Below are positions 8,874 through 17,630 of a stretch of DNA of 38,914 bases, one piece after another (positions within the stretch are counted from its first letter, which is position 1; every line of letters starts with the position of its first letter). Below the pieces are notes generated by a model that saw nothing but the letters and a program-made list of their open reading frames with translations, was not told where the DNA came from and did no database searches. The stretch is from Thermodesulfovibrionia bacterium. GTDB taxonomy: Bacteria; Nitrospirota; Thermodesulfovibrionia; UBA6902; BMS3Bbin08. The translations under genes were made by a program, and so were the position numbers. The DNA lies in assembly GCA_030694425.1 (NCBI GenBank), contig JAUXYI010000008.1, forward strand, positions 1-38,914, in the 5' to 3' direction.

Positions 8874-10892
8874 TTATAACTTCTCAATCACAAACAGAAG
8901 CTGTCCTTCCCGGACAGTGTCATTAAGCTTAACGCAGACCTCAACAATCTGACCGTCAAAGGGCGCTAAAATTGCATTCTCCATCTTCATTGCCTCAAGA
9001 TTTGCAATCTCCTCTCCTTTATGAACAATATCACCTGCCCTGAGAGCGCCTCTTTCGGGATTGCCTATCCTCCAGATGCTGCCGTTAATAGGAGCGCCTA
9101 TATCGCCGGCGCCTTTTGCCAACCTTACTTCAATTTTCTTTGCCCTTGGAGTTTCTACCGTGTAAACCCTCGTTTTGTTATTGACCCGCATCACGACATG
9201 AATCAGACCTTCATGTTCAGAGCCGATTGATACAAGTTCTATGGAATAAGGCTTGCCCCAGAGTTCAAAATCTACTTTGTCGCCCGGCTTTTTCAGTCCC
9301 TCTCTCCAGACATCAGTTGGAAGCACAAGGGGAGATTCCCCATATTTGTCCCTGAATTCAATATATTCCAGAGCGTCTTTTGGATGCATAAGATAGAGGA
9401 TAAACTCCTCCTCCGCAGGTTTTCTGCCGATATTTTCAGTGAGGTCATTTCTAAGTTTTTCAATATTGTCTTCTTTTAACAGATCCAGAGGCGACAATTC
9501 TTTGCGCTCCTTTATTTTTGCTTCCCACTCATCACTGAAGGCGCTCCTGTATACCCACTCTGCTGCCCAGCCCACAGGGAGCCTTCCATAATTTCCGAGC
9601 AGGAGATTCTTAAAATCACCGGGTGCACCCCTGAAGAGCAGGAGCAATTCTTCCTGCTCGTCTTTTTCCATTGAATTAAAATCCTGATTCTTCTCCTCAA
9701 TAAATTTTGTTATGAGTTTAATTATATGCTTGACCCCTGCGTCTCCGCGCTCTTTTGCATATCTGTTTATTATTCCGCTGCATGTTACCCATGTTATCTG
9801 TGAGCCGGGTGTGACATCAAAATACTTAACAATTCTGTTGTACAGAGCCATTACCTTTAAAATTGCCGGCATAAGATGAAGGAACTCGCCCTTGTCTGCC
9901 TGTTCAAACGAGCTGGGGAATGCGCCGCCGGGCATTTTGTGAAGCGTTACTGTGTGGTCAAGCCCTTTAAATGGCGATTCAGCCCATTCATAATGTCCTA
10001 TCCATTCCCTGACTTTCTGGACAGCAGCCTCTGCCTCTGTCCTGTTGAGATAGACAGGGATGCCTGATTCTTCAAAGACTGCATGCACGCTGAGTATTGG
10101 AGAATGGCCATAAAAGCGGACTAAAGAATCTTCCTCTACATCAAATATTTTTGCGCCTGCCTTTGCGGCTGATAAGAATGCCGGTATTGCAAGCCCGTCT
10201 GTTATATGCCTGTGATAATTAATGACGAGTTCCGGATATGCCTGCTTTATAACATCTATAAGATTGCCAATCCGGTTAATATCCCCGACCCCTGCCATAT
10301 CTTTAATGCACAGGATTATCTCATCGGTTCCTGCACAGAGAGCAACAATCTCGCGAACAACTCCAAGATAATAATCGTTTGTTGTCCAATCTGCTGCAGT
10401 AAAAGATATGGTAGGCTCAAACAGCCTTCCCCTTTTCATGACTACTTCCGCAACTGCACGCATGTTGCGTACATCATTCAGAAAGGAAAAACATCTCCAT
10501 ACATCTATATCCACCTTTGAGACAACATATTCGATAACATTTTTTGGATAAGGCCTGTATCCAAAAAGATTGGTCTCCCTGATCAGCGTCTGCAGCAGAA
10601 CATCCGGCATGAGTTCTCTCAGTATGCTGATTTCTTCAAACGGGCTTTCCCTTCTGTTCATTACGCCCACATGCCATCTTGCGCCGCCGTGACATTCAGC
10701 GCTGAACAATCCCATATTATTGTAATAAGGCGCAAGTGTCTTGAGATCGTATATGCGATGGCGGTTCTTAAAGTCAGACTGCCCGGCATCCCTCATCCCG
10801 ACAGAAGTAAGACAGACGCCTGGAAGCGAGCGGACAGCTTTAACTATTTCTTTAGGCGACATCCCCGGTTTGACAAAAATAAAATTATTCAT
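8874..10892 (-). CDS. pycB: Biotin-carrying carboxyltransferase subunit, pyruvate carboxylase subunit B-like
   Basis: The carboxyltransferase half of a two-subunit biotin carboxylase that transfers CO2 to a 2-oxo acid (pyruvate -> oxaloacetate most likely). The N-terminal HMGL-like barrel has GMRDAGQSD near residues 32-40, the lysine-containing KDMAG, and the metal-binding HRH in INYHRHITDG. The C-terminal biotinyl domain carries EAMKMEN with the biotinylated Lys at about 636. Length is 672 aa. The RDAGQSD and HRHITDG motifs differ from the commoner RDAHQS and HTHDTSG forms, so another 2-oxo acid such as 2-oxoglutarate (CfiA-type carboxylase) cannot be excluded. It follows pycA on the minus strand, with a dispersed repeat between them. 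Confidence 0.85.
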   Translation of the reverse strand: MNNFIFVKPGMSPKEIVKAVRSLPGVCLTSVGMRDAGQSDFKNRHRIYDLKTLAPYYNNMGLFSAECHGGARWHVGVMNRRESPFEEISILRELMPDVLLQTLIRETNLFGYRPYPKNVIEYVVSKVDIDVWRCFSFLNDVRNMRAVAEVVMKRGRLFEPTISFTAADWTTNDYYLGVVREIVALCAGTDEIILCIKDMAGVGDINRIGNLIDVIKQAYPELVINYHRHITDGLAIPAFLSAAKAGAKIFDVEEDSLVRFYGHSPILSVHAVFEESGIPVYLNRTEAEAAVQKVREWIGHYEWAESPFKGLDHTVTLHKMPGGAFPSSFEQADKGEFLHLMPAILKVMALYNRIVKYFDVTPGSQITWVTCSGIINRYAKERGDAGVKHIIKLITKFIEEKNQDFNSMEKDEQEELLLLFRGAPGDFKNLLLGNYGRLPVGWAAEWVYRSAFSDEWEAKIKERKELSPLDLLKEDNIEKLRNDLTENIGRKPAEEEFILYLMHPKDALEYIEFRDKYGESPLVLPTDVWREGLKKPGDKVDFELWGKPYSIELVSIGSEHEGLIHVVMRVNNKTRVYTVETPRAKKIEVRLAKGAGDIGAPINGSIWRIGNPERGALRAGDIVHKGEEIANLEAMKMENAILAPFDGQIVEVCVKLNDTVREGQLLFVIEKL

Positions 10893-10904
10893 TTCCCCTC
10901 AATT

Positions 10905-10970
10905 GTCATTCCTGTGAAAACAGGAATCCATCTCCTTTGTATACTGGATTCCCACTTTCGTGGGAATGAC
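10905..10970. repeat. GTCATTCC...GGAATGAC palindromic repeat between pycA and pycB
   Basis: The inverted ends GTCATTCC and GGGAATGAC enclose two small hairpins (CCTGTGAAAACAGG and CCCACTTTCGTGGG). It fills most of the 90-base gap between the two carboxylase subunit genes. It belongs to the same style as the repeats at 3659, 29790 and 38775. Confidence 0.75.
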
Positions 10971-10982
10971 CCTTGTAAGTAC

Positions 10983-12440
10983 TCACATCCATTTCTGCTG
11001 CCCAAGCGCTGAAATCTCTGCAACATATCTTGCAATCTTGAGCACCTCGTCTTCACTGTTTTTTTCCTTAAACATAGATATAAGCTCATCCATATGTTCT
11101 TCTATAAACCGGGTAGAAAACTCGCCTGAAATAAAAGCAGGATGCCTTATAATGCTCAGGAGCAACGGCGCAAGAGTTTTCACGCCTTCAACTCTTAAGT
11201 TTCTGCTGATGGAACGGTCCATAACCCTTATCGCATCTTCCCTGTTAGCGCCTGCTGTCATCAGCAGCATAAAAAGAGAATCATAATATGGCGGTATATC
11301 AGCGCCCTCATAAACGCCTGAGGCTACTCTGACATTAGGACCCATCGGCACCTGGAGCCGGGTAATTGTTCCGAAAGAAGGACTGAAATTCTTGGGGTCT
11401 TCTGCATTAAGACGGACTTCCAGCGCCCAACGGTTTGGGTGTATGTCTGACTGTTTAAACGGCAGCTTCTTGCCCATAGCCACATCAAGCATTATTCCAA
11501 CTATATCCAGCCCTGTTATGAGTTCTGTAATGCCATGTTCAACCTGCAAACGAGTATTCACCTCAAGAAAATAAAACTTCCTTGCGGATGAATCAAAGAT
11601 AAACTCTACTGTGCCCGCAGATGTATACCCTATCTCCCGCATCAGTCGGGTTGCTGTAAAACATATGTCCTGACGGAGTCCATCATCGAGGCTTGGGGAA
11701 GGAGCCTCCTCAATTATCTTCTGATTGCGCCTCTGAATAGTGCACTCCCTTTCAAACAGATGAACCACTTTGCCGTATTCATCTGCAATAATCTGAACCT
11801 CAATATGCCTGCCCCGTTCAATATATTTTTCAACTAATATTGTTTCATCTCCAAACGCTTTCTTGGCTTCTGAACGTGCCTGAGAAAATGCCTGTGCCAA
11901 TTGTTCATTATTTTCAACCTTTATCATACCCTTACCACCGCCGCCTGCGGCAGCCTTGATAATGATGGGGAAGTCCACCTTTTCTTTTTTCATCCATCTC
12001 TTGATCTGCTCAATATCAGTGACATCACTGATGCCTGTGATGGTAGGGACATTGGCTTTCTGCGCAAGCAGTTTGGCCTTTATCTTGTCTCCCATCATCT
12101 TTATAACTTCAGGGGAAGGGCCTATCCATATCAGACCTGCATCTATAACCATTTGCGCAAATTTCTCGTTCTCTGCAAGAAAGCCCCAGCCGGGATGTAT
12201 TGCGTCTGATTTGCTTTTTATTGCAGCAGCAATCATCTTATCCATATTAAGGTAAGACTCTATAGGCGGCGCCTCTCCGATATGCACCGCTGTATCGGCC
12301 ATAAATACATGATGGGCAAGCCTGTCAGGAGCGCTGTATACCGCGGTGGTGGAAATCTTCCTGTCCATGCATGTATGCATTATCCTGACAGCAGGAACCC
12401 CCCTGTTTGCAATTAAAACTTTTTGTATCTTTCTTTTCAT
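10983..12440 (-). CDS. pycA: Biotin carboxylase subunit (pyruvate carboxylase subunit A)
   Basis: ATP-dependent carboxylation of the biotin on the partner PycB protein. The fold is biotin carboxylase: N-terminal KVLIANRGVPAVRIMHT, ATP-grasp glycine loop AAAGGGGKGM (about residue 165), and the catalytic region FLEVNTRLQVEHGITE near residue 290, which keeps the Arg and the QVEH. The length of 485 aa is in range (accC/pycA are about 450-500). It could in principle serve acetyl-CoA carboxylase, but its position directly upstream of a biotin-carrying carboxyltransferase subunit argues for the 2-oxo acid carboxylase complex, feeding anaplerosis or a reductive carbon cycle. Confidence 0.88.
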   Translation of the reverse strand: MKRKIQKVLIANRGVPAVRIMHTCMDRKISTTAVYSAPDRLAHHVFMADTAVHIGEAPPIESYLNMDKMIAAAIKSKSDAIHPGWGFLAENEKFAQMVIDAGLIWIGPSPEVIKMMGDKIKAKLLAQKANVPTITGISDVTDIEQIKRWMKKEKVDFPIIIKAAAGGGGKGMIKVENNEQLAQAFSQARSEAKKAFGDETILVEKYIERGRHIEVQIIADEYGKVVHLFERECTIQRRNQKIIEEAPSPSLDDGLRQDICFTATRLMREIGYTSAGTVEFIFDSSARKFYFLEVNTRLQVEHGITELITGLDIVGIMLDVAMGKKLPFKQSDIHPNRWALEVRLNAEDPKNFSPSFGTITRLQVPMGPNVRVASGVYEGADIPPYYDSLFMLLMTAGANREDAIRVMDRSISRNLRVEGVKTLAPLLLSIIRHPAFISGEFSTRFIEEHMDELISMFKEKNSEDEVLKIARYVAEISALGQQKWM

Positions 12441-12491
12441 AGAAAATGCGCCTTTCCCATGGTAGTGTTGAATAACGCTAACTACTGAGGC

Positions 12492-12794
12492 TTATTGTTT
12501 TTTAAATACACCAAACAGTTTGTCAAGCCCTGTCTTCTCAAGCCTTGATACAGCCTCAAGCTCTCCTGCATCCAGCCATATCCCTTCACATTCGGAGCAT
12601 TTGTCTATTTTTATGCGCCTGTAATCAATTTCAATTAACTCCATGCCGCATTTAGGACATCTCATAAGATGCAGTTCTTTCAATTTTTTCTTTTCTTCTG
12701 CCTTAAGCTTCTTGTGTTTTTCCTCCTCAATCTTCTTCCTTTTTTCAAATTCCATTCTTACAAAATGCTCCTCTTCTCTTTCACTCGGCTTCAT
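12492..12794 (-). CDS. Small zinc-finger protein (TFIIB-type zinc ribbon)
   Basis: The N-terminal 40 residues are a charged Lys/Glu-rich helix, probably a coiled coil. They are followed by a four-cysteine zinc ribbon: C46-P-K-C49 and C66-S-E-C69 with the family ending GIWLDAGELE. This is typical of zf-TFIIB-like (PF13453-style) proteins of unknown function. ATG 12794 is chosen over a GTG three codons earlier because a strong GGAGGTG Shine-Dalgarno sequence sits eight bases upstream; this gives 100 aa. It lies between the antiporter and pycA on the same strand. No function can be assigned. Confidence 0.8.
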   Translation of the reverse strand: MKPSEREEEHFVRMEFEKRKKIEEEKHKKLKAEEKKKLKELHLMRCPKCGMELIEIDYRRIKIDKCSECEGIWLDAGELEAVSRLEKTGLDKLFGVFKKQ

Positions 12795-12982
12795 TGATAG
12801 CACCTCCTTTATTTGTTTTCTGAGATTTGTTTTTAGTCTTTTTCAACACCCGCCCTGCCCGGTGAATTCAGTACAAGGATTTACGGACCGGTTAGTATGC
12901 AATTATAGCAGACACGGATAAAACAATCATTGCAATTCCGATCAGTGTCACCGTAAAACCCGGTATCGCTATTATCAGTCTC

Positions 12983-14968
12983 TTATATCACGCTTTTAAA
13001 ATAATTCAATGCCATATCCATACTCTTTCTTTCCCCTGTAAATAGTATAATGTCAGCTTTCTTAAACCTAAATTCAGGCGCTGGATTTGTAAAAACCTCA
13101 ACACCCCTTCTTACTGCTATGATGGTAACGCCTGTCTTTTTTCTTATCTGAAGTTCTGAAATGCTTTTCCCAATAAGATGAGAGGCATCAGGCGCTTTGT
13201 AACCATCTATCTCTATTTCAGGAAGCCAATCCCATTTTTCAAAAAGATGTTTCTTTGGTAAATCAACACTTCTTAATGCAGTATAACCATCACTCCTTAT
13301 CTTATCTACCAAATCAAGTGTTATATTATTAGGAAAATTATATTTATGTAGTACTCTTGAGAATATTTCTATTGAGGTCTCAAACTCCTCTGGTATCACA
13401 TCGTCTGCCCCAAGTTTACGCAGGTCATCCACTTCGGCAATGTATCTTGTCCTTACGATAATGTAAATATTAGGGTTTTCATGCCTTGCAATAGAGACTA
13501 TCCGCCTTGTAGAAGCAGGGTCAGATATGGCTATAACAAGAAGCCTTGCATTTTCAATGCTAAGTTTATGTAGGATCTCTTTACTCGTCCCGTCACCGTA
13601 GTATATCGGTTCCCCTTTTTTCTTCATTTCCAGAACGGTATCACTGTTCATTTCAAGCACAACATACGGTATATCCATTTCTCTCAATACCCTTGCCAGA
13701 TTTCTTCCATTAAGACCGAATCCAATAATGATTACATGTCCGTGTCTCTTACGAGGTGTTCCCTCTATTTCTGAGATTTTTTTGAGTCTGCCAACCTTTT
13801 TTAATAGATGCCAAGATATGACCCATGCAGAAAAAGAAGGAGCAGTCTTTAATATAAACGGTGTCATTATCATTGTCACAACAGAAGATGAAAGAAAAAC
13901 CTGATAAAAATCCACTGTTATAAGCCCTGATGCCTTGCCTGCAATTGCAAGCACAAAAGAAAATTCACCAACCTGAGCGAGACCAAGACCTACATGAAAG
14001 GAAGTTCTCAAAGGGATTCCCGTTAGCATAGCTGAGAACATCCCTGTAATTATTTTAAGTCCGAATATTAATATAACAGCAATTGCTATTTTTAGATAAT
14101 TATCAGACACGTAACCAATGTCCATCAACATTCCGACAGAAACAAAAAACAGGCCAATAAAGGTCTCTTTAAATGGTAATATATCTGCTGTTGCCTGATG
14201 CGCGTACTCTGATTCTGATATTATAAGACCTGCTAAAAAGGCTCCAAGAGCTAGTGAAATGCCAAATCGTGAGGTTAGAAGGGCAATGCCAAGACATAAA
14301 AGTATAATTGTAGTTATAAAAAGTTCACGACTCCTTGTATGCACAATCTGATGTAGAAGGCTGGGGACTATCCACCTTGCACTCAGAAGCACAGCTATTA
14401 TAATCAGGACTGCCTTGGCCATTTTTATTGACGCATCTATTATGTTTATCACCTCTCCAGACAAAACAGGGATAAAGAGCATAAGGGGCACAACACAGAG
14501 GTCTTGAAAAATCAATATTCCTGTCATTATTCTCCCATGTGGAGAGTCTGTTTCTCCTTTTTCTGTAAGCATTTTTAAAACAATTGCAGTGCTGCTTAAT
14601 GCTATGAGGAATCCGAAAAAGATAGACTTATTAGTATGTCCTGTTACAAGATACGCAGCAACAGCAGACAGAGTTATGGTAAGTAAGACTTGAACTCCTC
14701 CACCGACAATAACAGCCTTCTTCATCCTGAGAAGTTTTTTCATGGAAAACTCTATGCCGATAGTAAAAAGTAAGAGTATGACACCTATTTCTGCGAGCAT
14801 CTCTACAGCATGCGTGTCTTTTACCAATCCAATACCGTAAGGGCTAATAATAACCCCTGCTACAAGGAAGCCAACAATGGAAGGTATCTTTAATTTTTGA
14901 AGCAAAAAAACCACTACAGCAGATATGCCAAAGATAATAACAAGTGATTTTAAAAATTCGGATTCCAT
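12983..14968 (-). CDS. Kef-type monovalent cation:proton antiporter with TrkA domains
   Basis: A CPA2-family membrane protein of 661 aa. About 12 hydrophobic segments fill residues 1-390, beginning FLKSLVIIFGISAVVVFLLQ, with the LSSTAIVLKML and GLGLAQVGEFSFVLAIAGKA signatures. A Rossmann TrkA-N (RCK) domain follows from about 408, with GHVIIIGFGLNGRNLARVL. A TrkA-C domain follows at the C-terminus (SISELQIRKKTGVTIIAVRRG). It probably exchanges K+ or Na+ for protons at the inner membrane under nucleotide control. Kef proteins of E. coli respond to glutathione adducts, but no KefF/G partner gene is adjacent, so the regulator here is unknown. The 175 bases upstream contain only a weak 40-codon ORF. 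Confidence 0.88.
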   Translation of the reverse strand: MESEFLKSLVIIFGISAVVVFLLQKLKIPSIVGFLVAGVIISPYGIGLVKDTHAVEMLAEIGVILLLFTIGIEFSMKKLLRMKKAVIVGGGVQVLLTITLSAVAAYLVTGHTNKSIFFGFLIALSSTAIVLKMLTEKGETDSPHGRIMTGILIFQDLCVVPLMLFIPVLSGEVINIIDASIKMAKAVLIIIAVLLSARWIVPSLLHQIVHTRSRELFITTIILLCLGIALLTSRFGISLALGAFLAGLIISESEYAHQATADILPFKETFIGLFFVSVGMLMDIGYVSDNYLKIAIAVILIFGLKIITGMFSAMLTGIPLRTSFHVGLGLAQVGEFSFVLAIAGKASGLITVDFYQVFLSSSVVTMIMTPFILKTAPSFSAWVISWHLLKKVGRLKKISEIEGTPRKRHGHVIIIGFGLNGRNLARVLREMDIPYVVLEMNSDTVLEMKKKGEPIYYGDGTSKEILHKLSIENARLLVIAISDPASTRRIVSIARHENPNIYIIVRTRYIAEVDDLRKLGADDVIPEEFETSIEIFSRVLHKYNFPNNITLDLVDKIRSDGYTALRSVDLPKKHLFEKWDWLPEIEIDGYKAPDASHLIGKSISELQIRKKTGVTIIAVRRGVEVFTNPAPEFRFKKADIILFTGERKSMDMALNYFKSVI

Positions 14969-15143
14969 TGTTTTTATGGTAACATAAGCTATGCTTTACT
15001 TCAGTGCGATTTTCTCTATGATATTAAATTTAATAGGGAACGCCCATGATTTAAAAAACTTTAATACTTCAAGCATAGGAAAAGAGGCGATACCGTAGTC
15101 TGCAAAAAATGCGGCCATTAATTTGTGCTGAAATAAATATCAC

Positions 15144-15773
15144 TTATCCATAAACGATATTTTCAAAATTCTCTGTTATCGGATTATAGGCATAAACTTT
15201 GCCTGTGTAAATCTCATAATACCATCCATGCAGATAAAGCAACCCATCTTCTAAAGCCTTTGCCACAAATGTATATGTTTGAATATTTCTAAGTTGCGCA
15301 AGAATATTTTCTTTTTCCAAAATCCTCTGACGGGACTCGTTTGAATAGTCAGGATAAAATGCATCAACCGTCTCTTTTACAGGAGATGCGATTTTCAACC
15401 AATCCTTCAGGTGAGGCATACTCTCAAATTCTCTCTCATCCTTATAGAGCGCCTGCATTGCTCCACAATTGGAATGTCCACAAATAATAATATCCGTTAC
15501 CTTTAACATCAACACTGCAAGCTCTATTGCAGCTGCAACGCTGTTCTTATCCTTTATTGCATCATACGGTGGAATAATATTGCCTACATTTCTCACAATA
15601 AAAAGCTCGCCGGGTTTGCTCTGTGTGATAAGATTCGGGTCTACACGTGAGTCAGCACAGGCTATAAACAGAACATTGGGTTCTTGCTTTTCAGAAAGCC
15701 GTTTGAAAAACTCCTCTTCTTTTTTGAAGTATGATTCCTGAAATTTATGGATGCCTTTATAAAGCCTCTTCAT
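15144..15773 (-). CDS. Beta-class carbonic anhydrase
   Basis: Interconverts CO2 and bicarbonate. The zinc ligands are complete: C39, H100 and C103, with the catalytic dyad D41/R43 in ACADSRVDP and the GHSNCGAM motif. The 209-aa length is normal and no signal peptide is present, so it is cytoplasmic. It begins three bases after the stop of the DsbA-like gene, so the two are almost certainly co-transcribed. In this window it could supply bicarbonate to the PycAB carboxylase or CO2 to formate dehydrogenase; that link is inference. Confidence 0.93.
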   Translation of the reverse strand: MKRLYKGIHKFQESYFKKEEEFFKRLSEKQEPNVLFIACADSRVDPNLITQSKPGELFIVRNVGNIIPPYDAIKDKNSVAAAIELAVLMLKVTDIIICGHSNCGAMQALYKDEREFESMPHLKDWLKIASPVKETVDAFYPDYSNESRQRILEKENILAQLRNIQTYTFVAKALEDGLLYLHGWYYEIYTGKVYAYNPITENFENIVYG

Positions 15774-15776
15774 TAA

Positions 15777-16403
15777 TTATTTAAGTATACTCTTCAGAAT
15801 CATGATAACATTCTCCCTAAAGGCATCAGTGTTATGACCAAAGGGATGGAGATTTGTCATAATATTACCAGCAATGATTAAAGTAGGGGTTTCGTCAACG
15901 CCATACGCACCAGCCATATCCAGAGCCTTCCGGACATCTTTTGCCTTGTCTCCAGCCCTCAGTTTTTTACTGAAATCAAAACCAAGCCCTATTCCCCTCC
16001 CTATCTCCTCAAGCACTTTCACATCACCAATGTCCTTTTTTTCAACAAAATGGGCATAGAACAAATCCTTCTTCATCTGTTCCCCCTTGCCTGCATCCTC
16101 TGCCAGAAAGTATGCCTCTCCCGGTTTTGGAGAACCCTTTCCCCAGTAGATTGGGATGGTCTTCCATTTAATCTTTTTTGGGAAGTTTCCTTTGATAACA
16201 GGGATTGACTTTTCAAAGGAATAACAACCGTCACAGTAGAAGCTCAAGAATTCTATTACCTCAACTGTCTTACCATCAAATTTGAATTGCTGCCCCGGTA
16301 ATTGAGTATAGATACCTTTGATAGAAGTTTCCGATTCTACACGTAAAGGCAAAAACGCCATAACTAATAAAGTTAACACTAAAAACATTTTTTTAACCCT
16401 CAT
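15777..16403 (-). CDS. DsbA-like periplasmic thiol-disulfide oxidoreductase
   Basis: An N-terminal signal peptide is evident (MRVKKMFLVLTLLVMAFLPL, cleavage near residue 23-25). A thioredoxin-fold domain follows with the redox pair C57-D-G-C60 in FLSFYCDGCYSF and the cis-proline loop DETPTLII. The length of 208 aa matches DsbA. A strong GGAGG precedes ATG 16403. DsbA proteins introduce disulfides in exported proteins; a DsbB-type partner is not visible. Immediately upstream is the remnant of a multihaem cytochrome gene, so this protein may once have served cytochrome maturation. Confidence 0.85.
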   Translation of the reverse strand: MRVKKMFLVLTLLVMAFLPLRVESETSIKGIYTQLPGQQFKFDGKTVEVIEFLSFYCDGCYSFEKSIPVIKGNFPKKIKWKTIPIYWGKGSPKPGEAYFLAEDAGKGEQMKKDLFYAHFVEKKDIGDVKVLEEIGRGIGLGFDFSKKLRAGDKAKDVRKALDMAGAYGVDETPTLIIAGNIMTNLHPFGHNTDAFRENVIMILKSILK

Positions 16404-16426
16404 CTTATTCCTCCTTTGCCTTCCAG

Positions 16427-17187
16427 TTAGTTATGTTTAATCTTCTCCAGATAAACAGGATAATTGAAATCCGGGCCCTGGCTCTTTGCATGGCATTTCA
16501 AACAGACAGACTCTGTCACAGGCTGCATATGTCTGGAAAAGTCCGTGAAGTGATCCCTGCCCAGTCCGTGACACACCTCACACTGGACATCTGCCAGCCA
16601 TGGTGTTGTATTAATACTGTAAAACCCTTAGAAACACCGAGATAAGAAATCTCTGCTGGCGGCTTGTAGTCGTCTTTTAAAAGTTTGGCAACTTTGATAT
16701 CATATTTCTTTAAAATTTTTTGGATATTTATATCTTCTTTTATATCTCTGCCAAGGGCTTGCCATCTGTGTTTAAATTCTAACATTTTTTCACTCCTGCT
16801 ATCAATCTGTAGTGTCAGGATACCCAATCGTTCCCCCTTTGGATAACCGCTTACAATAATAGTTCCATTTACCCCGTTAGAAAGTTCCGTCATATCTTTT
16901 CTAACGGGGTTTGCCTTGAGAGGTTCCTCAAGGGTTTCTCCTGATGAAAGTATTATAATATCCCATCCCTTCAAGAGTTTAATCTCAGAAATGGGCATAT
17001 CGGATAGAAGGATGTTTAATTTCCCCTCTTTAAAATTCTTTGGATTCATACTCAGGTTCACCTCGATACCATTACGCCTCATAGAGACTGACTGTCTATA
17101 TTTCACCATATCAGAAACAACAGGCAGTTTATATTTCTTCAAGAGTGCTGAAAGAAAGTCATAAAGAAGTGCAATAGCATTTGAATG
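16427..17187 (-). pseudogene. Decayed 5'-nucleotidase/metallophosphatase-like multihaem c-type cytochrome gene
   Basis: In one frame (about 17187-16630) the sequence reads FLSALLKKYKLPVVSDM, LLKGWDIIILSSGETLEEPL, NGTIIVSGYPKGERLGIL, resembling the metallophosphatase (UshA-like) domain fused to cytochromes in some anaerobes. Near 16620-16630 the frame shifts, and the other frame continues TTPWLADVQCEVCHGLGRD ... SVCLKCHAKSQGPDFNY to a stop at 16427. It carries two CxxCH haem-binding motifs (CEVCH, CLKCH), the typical C-terminus of cytochrome c554-like proteins. A stop (TAA 17188-17190) precedes the visible N-terminus and the expected upstream haem motifs are missing, so there is at least a 5' truncation, an internal deletion and a frameshift. 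The unbroken 208-aa reading frame over the shift is therefore not a true protein. Confidence 0.75.
16872..16909. repeat. 12-bp-arm palindrome inserted in the cytochrome pseudogene
   Basis: The arms CCCCGTTAGAAA (16872-16883) and TTTCTAACGGGG (16898-16909) are perfectly complementary. The stretch is read as PVRKDMTELSNGV between KAN and NGTIIV. Removing it restores a family-like KANGTIIVSG, which supports an in-frame insertion of about 45 bases. Confidence 0.8.
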
Positions 17188-17228
17188 TTAATCTTTTGGC
17201 CAGTGTTAGGCGGAGTGGCAGGGCACCC

Positions 17229-17630
17229 CTACTCTTTATTCCAATTCTCCATCTTTAGCCCTTTAATCTTGCCAAAGTGTTTCTCATTGTTTGTTACTAA
17301 TGTGTAATTCATCGTCAGGGCAGTAGAAGCAATTAATAAATCCATATCGTCAACAAGGCTGCCAATCTTTTGCATAGCGGCTTTTATACCACTAAACGTT
17401 TCAATTACTGCGTTATCTATTTCAATAATAGGGAATAACTCCTTTATCCTGTAAACAACAGCAAGGTTCTTTTCGGCATTTTTCGACTTCCTGGCTCCAA
17501 AAAGCAATTCGCCATACGTAATGACGGAAATCGCTTTCGGAATATTCTCATTCTTCAAAAAACGATTCTGAACAGTACGGTTTCCTTTTATGCTATAGAT
17601 AATAATGTCAGTATCAATCAAATACGACAT
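17229..17630 (-). CDS. vapC: PIN-domain ribonuclease toxin (VapC/FitB-like)
   Basis: A 133-aa PIN domain protein, probably a metal-dependent RNase toxin. The acidic pocket residues are visible: D6 in YLIDTDIII, E41 in TYGELLFGA, D97 in DDMDLLIA, with N114/N115 in the last position (TNNEKHF). ATG 17630 is chosen over a TTG four codons earlier because the family starts at the MSYLIDTD strand. Its start overlaps the antitoxin stop by about 17 bases, the usual arrangement of translational coupling. Inverted GTTAGGC/GCCTAAC heptamers lie on either side of the pair (17208-17214 and 17977-17983). Confidence 0.88.
   Translation of the reverse strand: MSYLIDTDIIIYSIKGNRTVQNRFLKNENIPKAISVITYGELLFGARKSKNAEKNLAVVYRIKELFPIIEIDNAVIETFSGIKAAMQKIGSLVDDMDLLIASTALTMNYTLVTNNEKHFGKIKGLKMENWNKE

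Noticed and set aside
10889-11089. A 66-codon frame spanning the pycA/pycB gap
   Set aside because: It is built from the dispersed repeat and the end of pycA in another frame.
12897-12982. A hydrophobic stretch (LIIAIPGFTVTLIGIAMIVL) just after the antiporter stop on the minus strand
   Set aside because: It follows an in-frame TGA, has no plausible start codon before the hydrophobic part, and cannot be joined to the antiporter without assuming an error. It may be a relic.
14996-15118. A 40-codon minus-strand frame (MAAFFADYGIASFPML...) between carbonic anhydrase and the antiporter
   Set aside because: No Shine-Dalgarno sequence and no recognisable family; it could be a gene relic but I cannot support it as a gene.
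16516-17142. A single 208-aa hypothetical protein
   Set aside because: The last 30 or so residues are an out-of-frame reading of a CxxCH cytochrome end; the region is better explained as a frameshifted pseudogene.
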